From: JASHVB01 sp049522565
GTDB lineage: Bacteria; Pseudomonadota; Alphaproteobacteria; Acetobacterales; Acetobacteraceae
Length of the DNA stretch: 18,173 nt
Assembly (NCBI GenBank): GCA_049522565.1
Contig: JBEKNT010000102.1
Location: 1 to 18,173 of the forward strand
Reading direction: 5' to 3'
Shown: one piece after another, positions 1 to 7,005 of the stretch
Layout: each line of letters begins with the position of its first letter
Position numbering within the stretch: the stretch's first letter is position 1
The notes under the pieces: model-generated
What the model was told of the DNA's origin: nothing
The model's database searches: none
What the model saw: the letters and a program-made list of their open reading frames with translations, nothing else
Made by a program: the position numbers and the translations under genes

Positions 1-24
1 TGCGGCACGAACCCCTCCCCCCAA

Positions 25-47
25 CCCCCTCCCTCAAGGGGAGGGGG
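25..47. repeat. GC-rich hairpin, copy 1 of a dispersed repeat
   Basis: The sequence CCCCCTCCC, a 5-nt loop (TCAAG) and GGGAGGGGG form a perfect 9-bp stem. The same core, with loop ACAAG, recurs at 15459-15481 in the opposite orientation. The similarity continues outside the stem: GGGGGAGTCT follows this copy, and its reverse complement AGACTCCCCC precedes the other. This makes it a dispersed repeat rather than a chance hairpin. No function can be assigned; it could act in RNA as a stem-loop at a gene border. Confidence 0.55.
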
Positions 48-244
48 AGTCTGTTTCTTGCTAGGCGCGCAGCGACGAAGCAATGACACGTTGCGCCATG
101 CCTCGCCATGACAGGTTCCTCCGTGCATTACCACGCCGCGTTAGAGAGCCATTCTGTCGGCCGATTGTTAGACCTGCTCGGGTGACGCGCCGTGCCCTCC
201 CCGCTACGCTGGCGGCTCCACCCCATCGGCACGGAGGCCTCCAC

Positions 245-1261
245 TTGCCCGGACCGCCGCGCGACACGCGTTCGCCCGTAAAGCTCAGCGATGTCGCCGC
301 CGCGGCCGGCGTGGCGCCGATGACCGTGTCGCGCGTCATCAACACGCCCGACCGTGTCTCGCCGCACACCGCCGCCCGCGTGCGCGTCGCGATCGATAAA
401 CTGGGTTACGTGCCGAACCTGGTGGCCGGCGGCCTGTCCTCGCGCCGCTCGCGCATGGTCGCGGCCATCGTGCCGACCATCGCGCATCCGATGTTCGCCG
501 AGATGGTGCAGCAGTTCACCGAGACGATGCGCGGCGCCGGCTACCAGGTGATGCTGTCGCTCAGCGGCTACGCCGATTTCGCCGAACTCGACCTGGTGCG
601 CGGATTGCTGGCGCGCCGGCCCGACGCCATGCTGGTCACCGGTGCCGACCATCCGCCGCCGCTCCGCCAGATGCTGGCGGAAGCGGGCATCCCGATCGTG
701 GAGATCTGGGACGTTGCGCCGCAGCCGGTGGACATGCTGGTGGGGCTGGATCATGTGCAGGCCGGTGCGGCGGTCGCGGCGCTGTTCCTTGCCAAGGGCA
801 TCGATCGCTTTGCCGCCTTCGCGGCGTCCGACGCACGCGCCCAGGCGCGGCGGCGCGGCTTCACCGACGCGGTGCGGCAGGCCGGCGGCACGGTACTCGC
901 CGATGCGGTGTTGCCGGCCCCGAGCACGATCACCGCGGGACGCCAGGCGATGAGTGCCCTGGCGTCCGCACTGACCCACCGCACCGGGCTGTTCTGCAGC
1001 TCCGACATGCTGGCATTCGGCGCGATCACCGAGGCGCGCGTGCGCGGCATCGACGTGCCCGGGCGCCTGGCGGTGTGCGGCTTCGGCAATTTCGAGCTGG
1101 GCGCGGCGAACGAGCCGCCGTTCAGCACGGTGAGCGTGGAAGGCGCCGAGATTGGCCGCACCGCGGCCGGTTTCCTCCTCCGCCGGCTGAGCGGCGCGCC
1201 GGCTCGTGAAGACGATCGCATTCATGTGCCGTTCCGCATCATCGAGCGCGCCTCCACCTGA
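245..1261 (+). CDS. LacI/GntR-family transcriptional regulator
   Basis: This encodes a cytoplasmic DNA-binding repressor of the LacI family, about 338 residues, which is normal for the family. The N-terminal helix-turn-helix lies at about residues 13-68 (KLSDVAAAAGVAPMTVSRVI, then the hinge region ending SSRRS). A periplasmic-binding-protein-like effector domain follows, with the typical C-terminal GFGNFELG segment seen in gluconate-type (GntR) members. I chose the TTG at 245 because GGAGG lies 7 nt upstream and it puts the HTH near the N-terminus. An ATG at 83 is in frame but would add 54 low-complexity, Arg/Pro-rich residues not expected in this family; a GTG at 182 is a further option. The gene is followed on the same strand by glcB after a 129-nt gap with its own promoter-like sequence. 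The effector and target genes are unknown; regulation of glcB is possible but unproven. Confidence 0.88.
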   Translation: MPGPPRDTRSPVKLSDVAAAAGVAPMTVSRVINTPDRVSPHTAARVRVAIDKLGYVPNLVAGGLSSRRSRMVAAIVPTIAHPMFAEMVQQFTETMRGAGYQVMLSLSGYADFAELDLVRGLLARRPDAMLVTGADHPPPLRQMLAEAGIPIVEIWDVAPQPVDMLVGLDHVQAGAAVAALFLAKGIDRFAAFAASDARAQARRRGFTDAVRQAGGTVLADAVLPAPSTITAGRQAMSALASALTHRTGLFCSSDMLAFGAITEARVRGIDVPGRLAVCGFGNFELGAANEPPFSTVSVEGAEIGRTAAGFLLRRLSGAPAREDDRIHVPFRIIERAST

Positions 1262-1294
1262 TCTTCCGCCATCCGTCCGGCTGCCGGTGGGCCA

Positions 1295-1324
1295 TTGTTG
1301 CGCTGCACCACAACATGCTATGCT
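1295..1324 (+). promoter_or_regulatory. candidate sigma-70 promoter of glcB
   Basis: TTGTTG at 1295-1300 and TATGCT at 1319-1324, 18 nt apart, resemble -35 and -10 boxes. They lie 67 nt upstream of the malate synthase ATG. The -10 box is inside the left arm of the palindrome at 1318-1338, as expected for a repressor-controlled promoter. This is read from the sequence only; no transcription start is known. Confidence 0.4.
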
Positions 1325-1338
1325 GCGCCGCAGCATAG
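1318..1338. promoter_or_regulatory. perfect palindrome in glcB promoter (candidate operator)
   Basis: CTATGCTGCG, one central C, then CGCAGCATAG form a perfect 10+1+10 palindrome 52-73 nt before the glcB ATG. It contains CTGC-N3-GCAG, the form reported for PhaR-type regulators of Paracoccus and Rhodobacter, but it could equally bind the adjacent LacI-family protein. The left half plus two bases (GCTATGCTGCGCC) also occurs at 14420-14432 upstream of acoA. The identity of the bound regulator is inference. Confidence 0.5.
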
Positions 1339-1390
1339 TGGTCGGCCGGCGCGATCCGGACCCAGCCAGGGCGAAACAGAAGGAATTCCA

Positions 1391-3583
1391 ATGGATTATA
1401 CTTCGGATCGTCGGCTGGATTACGTCGAGGCCGGCGGACTGCGCGTCGCCCACGCCCTGCACCATTTCGTCACGGCCGAGGCGATCCCCGGTACGGGCAT
1501 CGATCCGGCCGCCTTCTGGCAGGGGTTCGGCGCCCTGGTCCGCGAGCTGGCGCCGCGCAACAAGGTGCTGCTGGCGCAGCGCGATACGTTACAACAGCAA
1601 ATCGACGACTGGCACCGCGCGCATCGCGGCAAGCCGATCGACAGCGTCGCGTATCTGCGGTTCCTGCGCGACATTGGTTATCTGTCGCCGGAGCCGGCGG
1701 ATTTTGCCGTCGACACCAGCCATGTCGATGCGGAGATCGCCAGCATCGCCGGGCCGCAGCTTGTCGTGCCGGTCACCAATGCGCGCTATGCGCTGAACGC
1801 GGCGAATGCGCGCTGGGGCAGCCTGTACGATGCGCTGTACGGCACCGACGCGATCCCGGAGGACGATGGCGCGACGCGCGGCGGCGGCTACAACAAGCTC
1901 CGCGGCGCGCGGGTGATCGCTCGGGCGCGCGCCATCCTCGACCAGGCGGCGCCGCTCGCCGCCGGCAGCCATGCGGATGCCACGTCGTATGCACTGGATG
2001 GTCCGGCGCTGTCGGTCACGCTGAAGGACGGCACGCAGACGGGATTGCGCAACGCGGCGCAATTTGTCGGCTATCGCGGCGATGGCGCCCGCCTGACTTC
2101 CGTGCTGCTGCGGCACCACGGGCTGCACATGGAAATCGTGATCGACCGCAGCCGTCCGACCGGCCAGGAAGATGCGGCCGGCGTCGCCGACGTGCTGCTG
2201 GAATCGGCAATCACCACCATCCAGGACCTCGAGGACTCCATCGCCGCAGTCGATGCCGAGGACAAGGTGCTGGCCTACCGCAACTGGCTCGGCCTGATGA
2301 AAGGCACGCTGCAAGATACGTTCGAGAAGGGCGGCCGCACCATGACGCGGCGCCTGCACACCGACCGCAGCTACCACAAGCCGGGCGGTGGCAATCTGTT
2401 GCTGTCGGGCCGCAGCCTGATGCTGGTGCGCAATGTCGGCCATCACATGTACACCGACGCGGTGCGCTTCGCCGACGGGAGAGAAATCCCCGAGGGGCTG
2501 CTGGACGCCGCGGTGACCTCGCTGATCGCGCTGCACGACCTGAACAACACCAGTCCGCTGCACAACTCGCGGGCCGGCTCGGTGTATATCGTCAAGCCGA
2601 AGATGCACGGGCCGGACGAGGTGGCATTCACCGACACGCTGTTTGGCCGCGTGGAGGACCTGCTGAAACTGCCGCGCTACACGATCAAGATGGGCATCAT
2701 GGACGAGGAGCGGCGGACGTCCGCCAACCTCAAGGCGTGCATCTTCGCGGCCAAGCACCGCGTGGCGTTCATCAACACCGGCTTCCTGGATCGCACCGGC
2801 GACGAAATTCATACGTCGATCGAAGCCGGCCCGATGATTCGCAAGAACGAGATGCGCAACACGCCGTGGATCAAGGCGTACGAGGACCAGAACGTCGATA
2901 TCGGCCTGGCCTGCGGGCTGCGCGGCAAGGCGCAGATCGGCAAGGGCATGTGGGCGGCGCCCGATCGCATGGCCGACATGCTGGCGCAAAAGATCGGCCA
3001 TCCGATGGCCGGGGCGAACACCGCGTGGGTGCCGTCACCCACCGCCGCGACGCTGCACGCGCTGCACTACCATCAGGTGGATGTCGCGGCGCGGCAGACC
3101 GAGCTGGCGTCGCGACCGCGGGCACCGCTGTCCGACCTGTTGACGCTGCCGCTGGCCGACCGGCCGAACTGGTCGCCCGACGAGGTGCAGCAGGAGCTGG
3201 ACAACAACTGCCAGGGCATCCTCGGCTACGTGGTGCGCTGGATCGACCAGGGCGTGGGATGTTCGAAAGTGCCGGACATCCACGATGTCGGGTTGATGGA
3301 GGATCGCGCGACGCTGCGCATCTCGTCGCAGCACATCGCCAACTGGCTGCATCACGGGATCACCGACGACGCGCAGGTGATGGCGACGCTGCGGCGTATG
3401 GCGGAGGTGGTGGACCGGCAGAACGCCGGCGATCCGCTGTACAAGCCGATGGCGCCGGGGTTCGACGGCGTGGCGTTCAAGGCGGCGTGCGACCTGGTGT
3501 TCAAGGGCCGCGCGCAGCCGAACGGGTATACCGAGTTCATCCTGCATGCGCGGCGGCGGGAAGCGAAGGCCGGCGCCGCGTAG
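1391..3583 (+). CDS. glcB: malate synthase G
   Basis: This enzyme condenses glyoxylate with acetyl-CoA and water to malate and CoA in the cytoplasm, as part of the glyoxylate cycle and glycolate use. It has 730 residues against about 723 in E. coli GlcB, so it is the monomeric G isoform. Family signatures are present: VRNVGH with R347 (counterpart of E. coli R338), MDEERRT around 437-443 and D467 (the Mg2+-binding Glu and Asp with the expected 28-residue spacing), and MEDRATLRISSQ around 636-647, where D638 matches the catalytic base D631. I chose the ATG at 1391 because AGAAGGA lies about 6 nt upstream and the protein then begins like known MSGs. An in-frame ATG at 1295 would read through the promoter palindrome. 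It follows the LacI-type gene; no glycolate oxidase or isocitrate lyase gene is in view. Confidence 0.97.
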   Translation: MDYTSDRRLDYVEAGGLRVAHALHHFVTAEAIPGTGIDPAAFWQGFGALVRELAPRNKVLLAQRDTLQQQIDDWHRAHRGKPIDSVAYLRFLRDIGYLSPEPADFAVDTSHVDAEIASIAGPQLVVPVTNARYALNAANARWGSLYDALYGTDAIPEDDGATRGGGYNKLRGARVIARARAILDQAAPLAAGSHADATSYALDGPALSVTLKDGTQTGLRNAAQFVGYRGDGARLTSVLLRHHGLHMEIVIDRSRPTGQEDAAGVADVLLESAITTIQDLEDSIAAVDAEDKVLAYRNWLGLMKGTLQDTFEKGGRTMTRRLHTDRSYHKPGGGNLLLSGRSLMLVRNVGHHMYTDAVRFADGREIPEGLLDAAVTSLIALHDLNNTSPLHNSRAGSVYIVKPKMHGPDEVAFTDTLFGRVEDLLKLPRYTIKMGIMDEERRTSANLKACIFAAKHRVAFINTGFLDRTGDEIHTSIEAGPMIRKNEMRNTPWIKAYEDQNVDIGLACGLRGKAQIGKGMWAAPDRMADMLAQKIGHPMAGANTAWVPSPTAATLHALHYHQVDVAARQTELASRPRAPLSDLLTLPLADRPNWSPDEVQQELDNNCQGILGYVVRWIDQGVGCSKVPDIHDVGLMEDRATLRISSQHIANWLHHGITDDAQVMATLRRMAEVVDRQNAGDPLYKPMAPGFDGVAFKAACDLVFKGRAQPNGYTEFILHARRREAKAGAA

Positions 3584-3862
3584 GCGGGTCGTTCTCGGCT
3601 TCGGCGTTCGCTGATACGTCGTAGGTCGACCACTTGAATTGCCCGGCGTAACGCTATTGAGCGTCGTGACCGGTGGCCGCAGCTCCGCAATCAAGGTTTT
3701 GATAACGCCTATGGGGCCTTCGCCCGCCATGACGCGACGGACGATGCTACGCCGCATGGTGATTCGGTTATTCCTCGGCGAACCCTAAAGTTCACAAGAC
3801 ATCGTGCGGCGCGACCCGTCGGGTTCTGCCCTCGCTCAGCGACGATGTCGCATGCGGTCAGC
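3584..3862. other. gap with no recognisable gene
   Basis: This stretch separates glcB from the convergent minus-strand operon end. I see no convincing ORF, RNA gene or strong terminator with a T-run. Reading frames crossing it on the minus strand are antisense extensions of frames opposite glcB. Confidence 0.6.
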
Positions 3863-3896
3863 GATGCGCTACCAACAATGATGCGCTACCAACAAT
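3863..3896. repeat. 17-bp perfect tandem duplication
   Basis: GATGCGCTACCAACAAT occurs twice back to back (3863-3879 and 3880-3896). The second copy contains the stop codon of the small ORF at 3886-4023, so the duplication alters the 3' end or downstream region of that ORF. It is probably a replication-slippage product. Confidence 0.8.
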
Positions 3897-4023
3897 AGGG
3901 CATGACGATCGACAGCCATGTGGCGCAATGACCCATGCCGTTGGCCATCTCGTACACAATCGTCACCCCCGCCGCACCGATGAGCAGACCGACGGGAAGG
4001 GCAAGCCAGATGATCAGTCGCAT
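3886..4023 (-). CDS. possible 45-residue single-pass membrane protein
   Basis: The reading frame begins MRLIIWLALPVGLLIGAAG and encodes 45 residues. It has one hydrophobic segment at about residues 3-21 and a short C-terminal tail with two cysteines (HCATW and PYCW). It starts 58 nt after the stop of the solute-binding-protein gene on the same strand, so it could be the last gene of that operon. The only Shine-Dalgarno-like sequence (AGGGTGG) is rather far from the ATG. I do not recognise the family. The single membrane segment makes it more credible than a random ORF, but it could be spurious. Confidence 0.4.
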   Translation of the reverse strand: MRLIIWLALPVGLLIGAAGVTIVYEMANGMGHCATWLSIVMPYCW

Positions 4024-4081
4024 GGCCGGATTGCCACCCTGCTGAAGCGAGTTGCCGCCGTGGGAGACTGAAGGACGTGCG

Positions 4082-5665
4082 TCACTTCGCCGCCGGCGCT
4101 GCTGCCTGCGCCACCATCTGCTGGTCCACCCGCGGGTGATACACGATCCCGCCGCGCGTCGCGGCGATGGTCGGCTCGACATACATCGGGATAATGCCCA
4201 GCCGCGCCACGCTCTCCGCCAGGGCGTGGCGGATCGCTTCGTCACGGCCGGCATCGCTGCGCACCACCGCCGCCTCGATGATCCGGTCCAGCGCCGGATC
4301 GCTGAATCCGCCGCGGTTGCTGGCGCCGAGGCCGCGTGCCGTGTCGACGCTTTGCGCCACGTTTTGCAGGATGTATTGCCCGTCACGCAGCGACGACAGC
4401 GACAGTTCATAGAGGATCAGCGGCCACGTGTTCCTGCCGGGCAGCGAGCGGGGAAAGAACACGCTGCCCGGCATGGTCTCGACCTTCATCGCGAAACCGC
4501 CGCGCGACAGCATCTGCGCGATGCCCTGGCAGACGCGCGCGTCGTCCACCCAGCGGTCGTTCGGACAGGCGAGCGTCATGCCGAAGCCATCGGGATAGCC
4601 GGCTTCCGCCAACCGCCGCTTCGCCCCGGCCGGATCTGCCGCCGGCACCGTCACCGCCGGGTCCCAGCCGCCGAAGCCTTCCGGCACCAACTGCATCGTC
4701 ACCGCGCCCTGACCGGACAGCGCGCGATCGACCAGCGCGTGGCGGTCCAGTGCCAGCGACAGCGCCTGCCGTACCCGCAGGTCGCGCAGCGGATTGCCCG
4801 GCAACGGCGCGCCCGCCCGGTCGGTCAGCAGCGGCAGCGTGGCCACGCCGACATTCGGCAGCAGGAACGCCACACGATCCGCCGGGCGGGCGAACACGCT
4901 GATCCCGGCCGTGGCGCGCAGCCGATCGACATCCTCCGGCGGCACGTTCTCCATCAGGTCGAGGTCGCCGGCCAGCAGCGCGGCCTCGCGCGCGGCGTCG
5001 TTGCCGATCACCCGCACCGTCACGCGCTGCCAGGCCGGAGCGGTGCCCCAGTAGTGCGGATTGGGCTCCAGCACCGCGCTCTCGCCATAGCGGAACGAGA
5101 CCAGGCGGAACGGCCCGGTGCCGATCGTTGCGCGAGCCTCGGAGAATGCTTCGGGCGGCGCGTTCGCCGCGGACTTCGCCAGGATGAAGATGTTGGTGAA
5201 CTGGCCGGGCAGCAGCGGGTTGGGCTGATCGGTGGTGACCCGGATCGTATAGGGATCGATCGCCACCGTACTGGTGATGGTGCGCAGGCTCGACGTGTAG
5301 GGCCCTGGATTGTTCGGGATCGCGGGGATGCGGTGCAGGCTGGCGATCACGTCGGCGGCGGTGAACGGCGCGCCGTCGTTGAACCGCACGCCCTGGCGCA
5401 GGGAAAACTCCCAGGTGCGGTCGTCGGTCTGCTTCCAGGCGGTCGCCAGCGCCGGCGTCCAGTGCGCGTCGGCGTCCTTGCCGACCAGCGAATCGTAGAG
5501 TTCGCGCGCCGCTGCCATGTTCGGACCAAGGAACAGCAGGTGCGGATCGACCACGAAAGCCGACTGTACGCCCATCCGCAGCTCCTGGGCGTTCGGAGCC
5601 GATAACGGCGCCAGGAGCAATAGCCCCGCCAGCAGCAGCCGGGCGGTGCGGTTGCGGTGGGTCAG
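4082..5665 (-). CDS. family 5 extracellular solute-binding protein (peptide/nickel ABC transporter type)
   Basis: This is a periplasmic binding protein of the SBP_bac_5 (DppA/OppA-like) family, 527 residues, the usual length. It would deliver peptides or similar solutes to an ABC importer; no permease or ATPase gene is in the window. Typical features include an N-terminal lobe (LYDSLVGKD...ATAWKQTDDRTWEFSLRQGVRFNDG) and the FRLVSFRYGE and NPHYWG segments. The first ATG/GTG/TTG in frame is a TTG at 5620, which would cut the signal peptide in half. Reading back in frame to a CTG at 5665 gives a complete signal peptide: basic MTHRNRTAR, hydrophobic core LLLAGLLLLAPLSA, cleavage after PNA (residue 26). 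GGAAGG lies 6 nt before this CTG, which overlaps the TGA stop of the upstream lipoprotein gene. It is the fourth gene of the ileS operon. Substrate unknown. Confidence 0.9.
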   Translation of the reverse strand: MTHRNRTARLLLAGLLLLAPLSAPNAQELRMGVQSAFVVDPHLLFLGPNMAAARELYDSLVGKDADAHWTPALATAWKQTDDRTWEFSLRQGVRFNDGAPFTAADVIASLHRIPAIPNNPGPYTSSLRTITSTVAIDPYTIRVTTDQPNPLLPGQFTNIFILAKSAANAPPEAFSEARATIGTGPFRLVSFRYGESAVLEPNPHYWGTAPAWQRVTVRVIGNDAAREAALLAGDLDLMENVPPEDVDRLRATAGISVFARPADRVAFLLPNVGVATLPLLTDRAGAPLPGNPLRDLRVRQALSLALDRHALVDRALSGQGAVTMQLVPEGFGGWDPAVTVPAADPAGAKRRLAEAGYPDGFGMTLACPNDRWVDDARVCQGIAQMLSRGGFAMKVETMPGSVFFPRSLPGRNTWPLILYELSLSSLRDGQYILQNVAQSVDTARGLGASNRGGFSDPALDRIIEAAVVRSDAGRDEAIRHALAESVARLGIIPMYVEPTIAATRGGIVYHPRVDQQMVAQAAAPAAK

Positions 5666-6234
5666 AAGATGCCTTCCAGCCAGCCTTTCTTCTGCGGCTG
5701 GATGATCGGCGTGTCGCCGATATCCGGGCTTTGGCCGAGCGCCGCGTTCTGCCGCAGGCGCTGCGCCTCTTTCTGCGGATCGACCACGATCCCCGGCGGC
5801 TCCGGTGTCTGCCAGAACAGCAGTTTGCTGACGAAGCTCGTGTTGGTCTGCTGCATCCGCGCGTCCGCGTCCACCTGCTGGCGGATCTGGGCAGACGCCG
5901 CCGGGCCGGCCGCCTGCACCAGGGCGTCCTGGCCCGGGCTGTCGCCTGCCTGCGGCGTGCCGAGCGCCATCTGCGGCACCAACGCTTGCTCGGCCTGATT
6001 ACGCTCGGATTGCTCCATCGGGCGCGGCGCGCCAGGACGTGGCGGGCGCAGCGAGAAGTCGGGCGGCATCGACAGCGGCGCGCGGGTGGTCACCGTGAAC
6101 TCGTCCGGTGCGTCACGCGTCAAGCCGAAGGTCCGGGAAAGCGTGTCGCTGTTGCCGCAGCCGGTCAAGGCGAGCGCGGTACCCGTCAGCAACAAAGTGG
6201 CGAGCAGTCGCCCGCGTGAACGTGAAGTCCCCAT
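5662..6234 (-). CDS. DUF3035 lipoprotein (BamF-type)
   Basis: This is a 190-residue predicted outer-membrane lipoprotein. Its signal peptide (MGTSRSRGRLLATLLLTGTA) ends in a lipobox LTGC with the lipidated cysteine at C26. The mature N-terminus has the DUF3035 pattern PDEFTVTTRAPLSMPPDFSL followed by a Pro-rich stretch; the middle is Gln/Ala-rich and probably helical. In alphaproteobacteria DUF3035 proteins have been linked to the BamF subunit of the beta-barrel assembly machine, so a role in outer-membrane assembly is a reasonable inference. The ATG at 6234 is chosen for the signal peptide. The frame stays open upstream to 6642, but that part is a shadow of lspA and of the 36-bp repeats. It lies downstream of lspA, whose product would mature it, and its TGA overlaps the CTG start of the next gene. 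Confidence 0.85.
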   Translation of the reverse strand: MGTSRSRGRLLATLLLTGTALALTGCGNSDTLSRTFGLTRDAPDEFTVTTRAPLSMPPDFSLRPPRPGAPRPMEQSERNQAEQALVPQMALGTPQAGDSPGQDALVQAAGPAASAQIRQQVDADARMQQTNTSFVSKLLFWQTPEPPGIVVDPQKEAQRLRQNAALGQSPDIGDTPIIQPQKKGWLEGIF

Positions 6235-6247
6235 GCGGCGCTCTCTA

Positions 6248-6349
6248 CCCGTGCAGGGGGGTGAACCGCAAGGGTGTGTTTCCGCATTCGCGGCGTCCGC
6301 CGAGCCAGCCATCCCCGTGCAGGGGGGTGAACCGCAAGGGTGTGTTTCC
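6248..6349. repeat. two 36-bp direct repeats between lspA and the DUF3035 gene
   Basis: A 36-bp sequence beginning CCCGTGCAGGGGGGTGAACC and ending GGGTGTGTTTCC occurs identically at 6248-6283 and 6314-6349, start to start 66 bp apart. The copies lie in the 164-nt gap between lspA and the lipoprotein gene. Perfect identity in an otherwise non-coding gap suggests a recent duplication or a short mobile repeat unit. I see no strong internal dyad in the unit. Confidence 0.85.
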
Positions 6350-6398
6350 CGCTCTCCCGCGTCTGGCGGAAGCCGGTGCGGCAAGGGTGCCGCGGGGC

Positions 6399-6896
6399 TC
6401 ACCCTGCCCCCTCCCGCTTGCGCGGCAGAGGAAGCAGATTTTCCAGCACCAACGCCGCTACGCCGCAGACGATGGCCGCGTCCGCGACGTTGAAGACGTA
6501 CCAATGCCAGGCGCCGATATGCGCGTCGATGAAGTCCACCACCGAGCCGAAGCGCAGGCGGTCGATCACGTTGCCGATCGCGCCGCCGGCGATGGCACCG
6601 AGCGACCCCGCCACCAGCGCCGATTCGGCACGGCGCAACCACACGCCGAGCGCCGCCACCACCGCCAGCGCCACCGCCGCCAGCAGCAGGTAGCTCCAGG
6701 TGCCGTAGCCGTTCAGCAGCCCGAAGGTGACGCCCCGGTTCCGCACAAAGGTCAGGTTCAGTACCGGCAGCAGCACGATCTGCCCGATCTCCGGCAGGTC
6801 GATGCCGTGCAGCACCCAGTATTTGCTCGCCTGGTCGGCGGCGAGCACGACCAACCCGGCGACCAGCCCGAGCAGGGTGAGGCGGTTGCGGGTCAT
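6399..6896 (-). CDS. lspA: lipoprotein signal peptidase (signal peptidase II)
   Basis: This inner-membrane aspartic protease cleaves signal peptides from diacylglyceryl-prolipoproteins. It has 165 residues, the standard length, with four hydrophobic segments (about 7-21, 68-86, 93-108, 136-152). Conserved blocks are DQASKYW near residue 21, NRGVTFGLL near 53, GGAIGNVIDRL with catalytic D112, and FNVADAAI with catalytic D139. The ATG at 6896 gives the normal N-terminus. It is encoded just downstream of ileS, the conserved ileS-lspA order of many Gram-negative bacteria. The next gene encodes a lipoprotein that would be a substrate. A 100-bp palindromic element separates it from ileS and might affect its expression. 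Confidence 0.97.
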   Translation of the reverse strand: MTRNRLTLLGLVAGLVVLAADQASKYWVLHGIDLPEIGQIVLLPVLNLTFVRNRGVTFGLLNGYGTWSYLLLAAVALAVVAALGVWLRRAESALVAGSLGAIAGGAIGNVIDRLRFGSVVDFIDAHIGAWHWYVFNVADAAIVCGVAALVLENLLPLPRKREGAG

Positions 6897-6903
6897 GGGC
6901 GTG

Positions 6904-7003
6904 GGCGCCCCCTCATCACGGCCGGGCTTGATCCGGCCATCTTTCGCGGCACCACGGTTGCATCGATGGCCGGGTCAAGCCCGGCCATGACGAGGGGGGC
7001 GCC
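6904..7003. repeat. imperfect inverted repeat (REP-like) between ileS and lspA
   Basis: Positions 6912-6940 (containing GGCCGGGCTTGATCCGGCC) and 6965-6993 (GGCCGGGTCAAGCCCGGCC) are inverted copies matching at 26 of 29 bases. Pairing continues outward through GGCGCCCCC at the left edge and GGGGGGCGCC at the right edge, with one bulged base. Each arm is itself a small palindrome around GGCCGGG...CCCGGCC. The element fills almost the whole 109-nt gap between the ileS stop and the lspA start. Similar CGGGCTTGACCCGG palindromes are dispersed in many alphaproteobacterial genomes (general knowledge). Confidence 0.8.
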
Positions 7004-7005
7004 GA

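Noticed and set aside
128..1465. 445-codon minus-strand frame over the LacI gene
   Set aside because: It is antisense to a recognisable regulator and crosses the glcB promoter; its composition is that of a shadow frame.
4052..5605. 517-codon open frame on the + strand opposite the solute-binding protein
   Set aside because: It is a shadow frame with Arg/His/Gln-rich low-complexity translation; the minus-strand gene has a signal peptide and family motifs.
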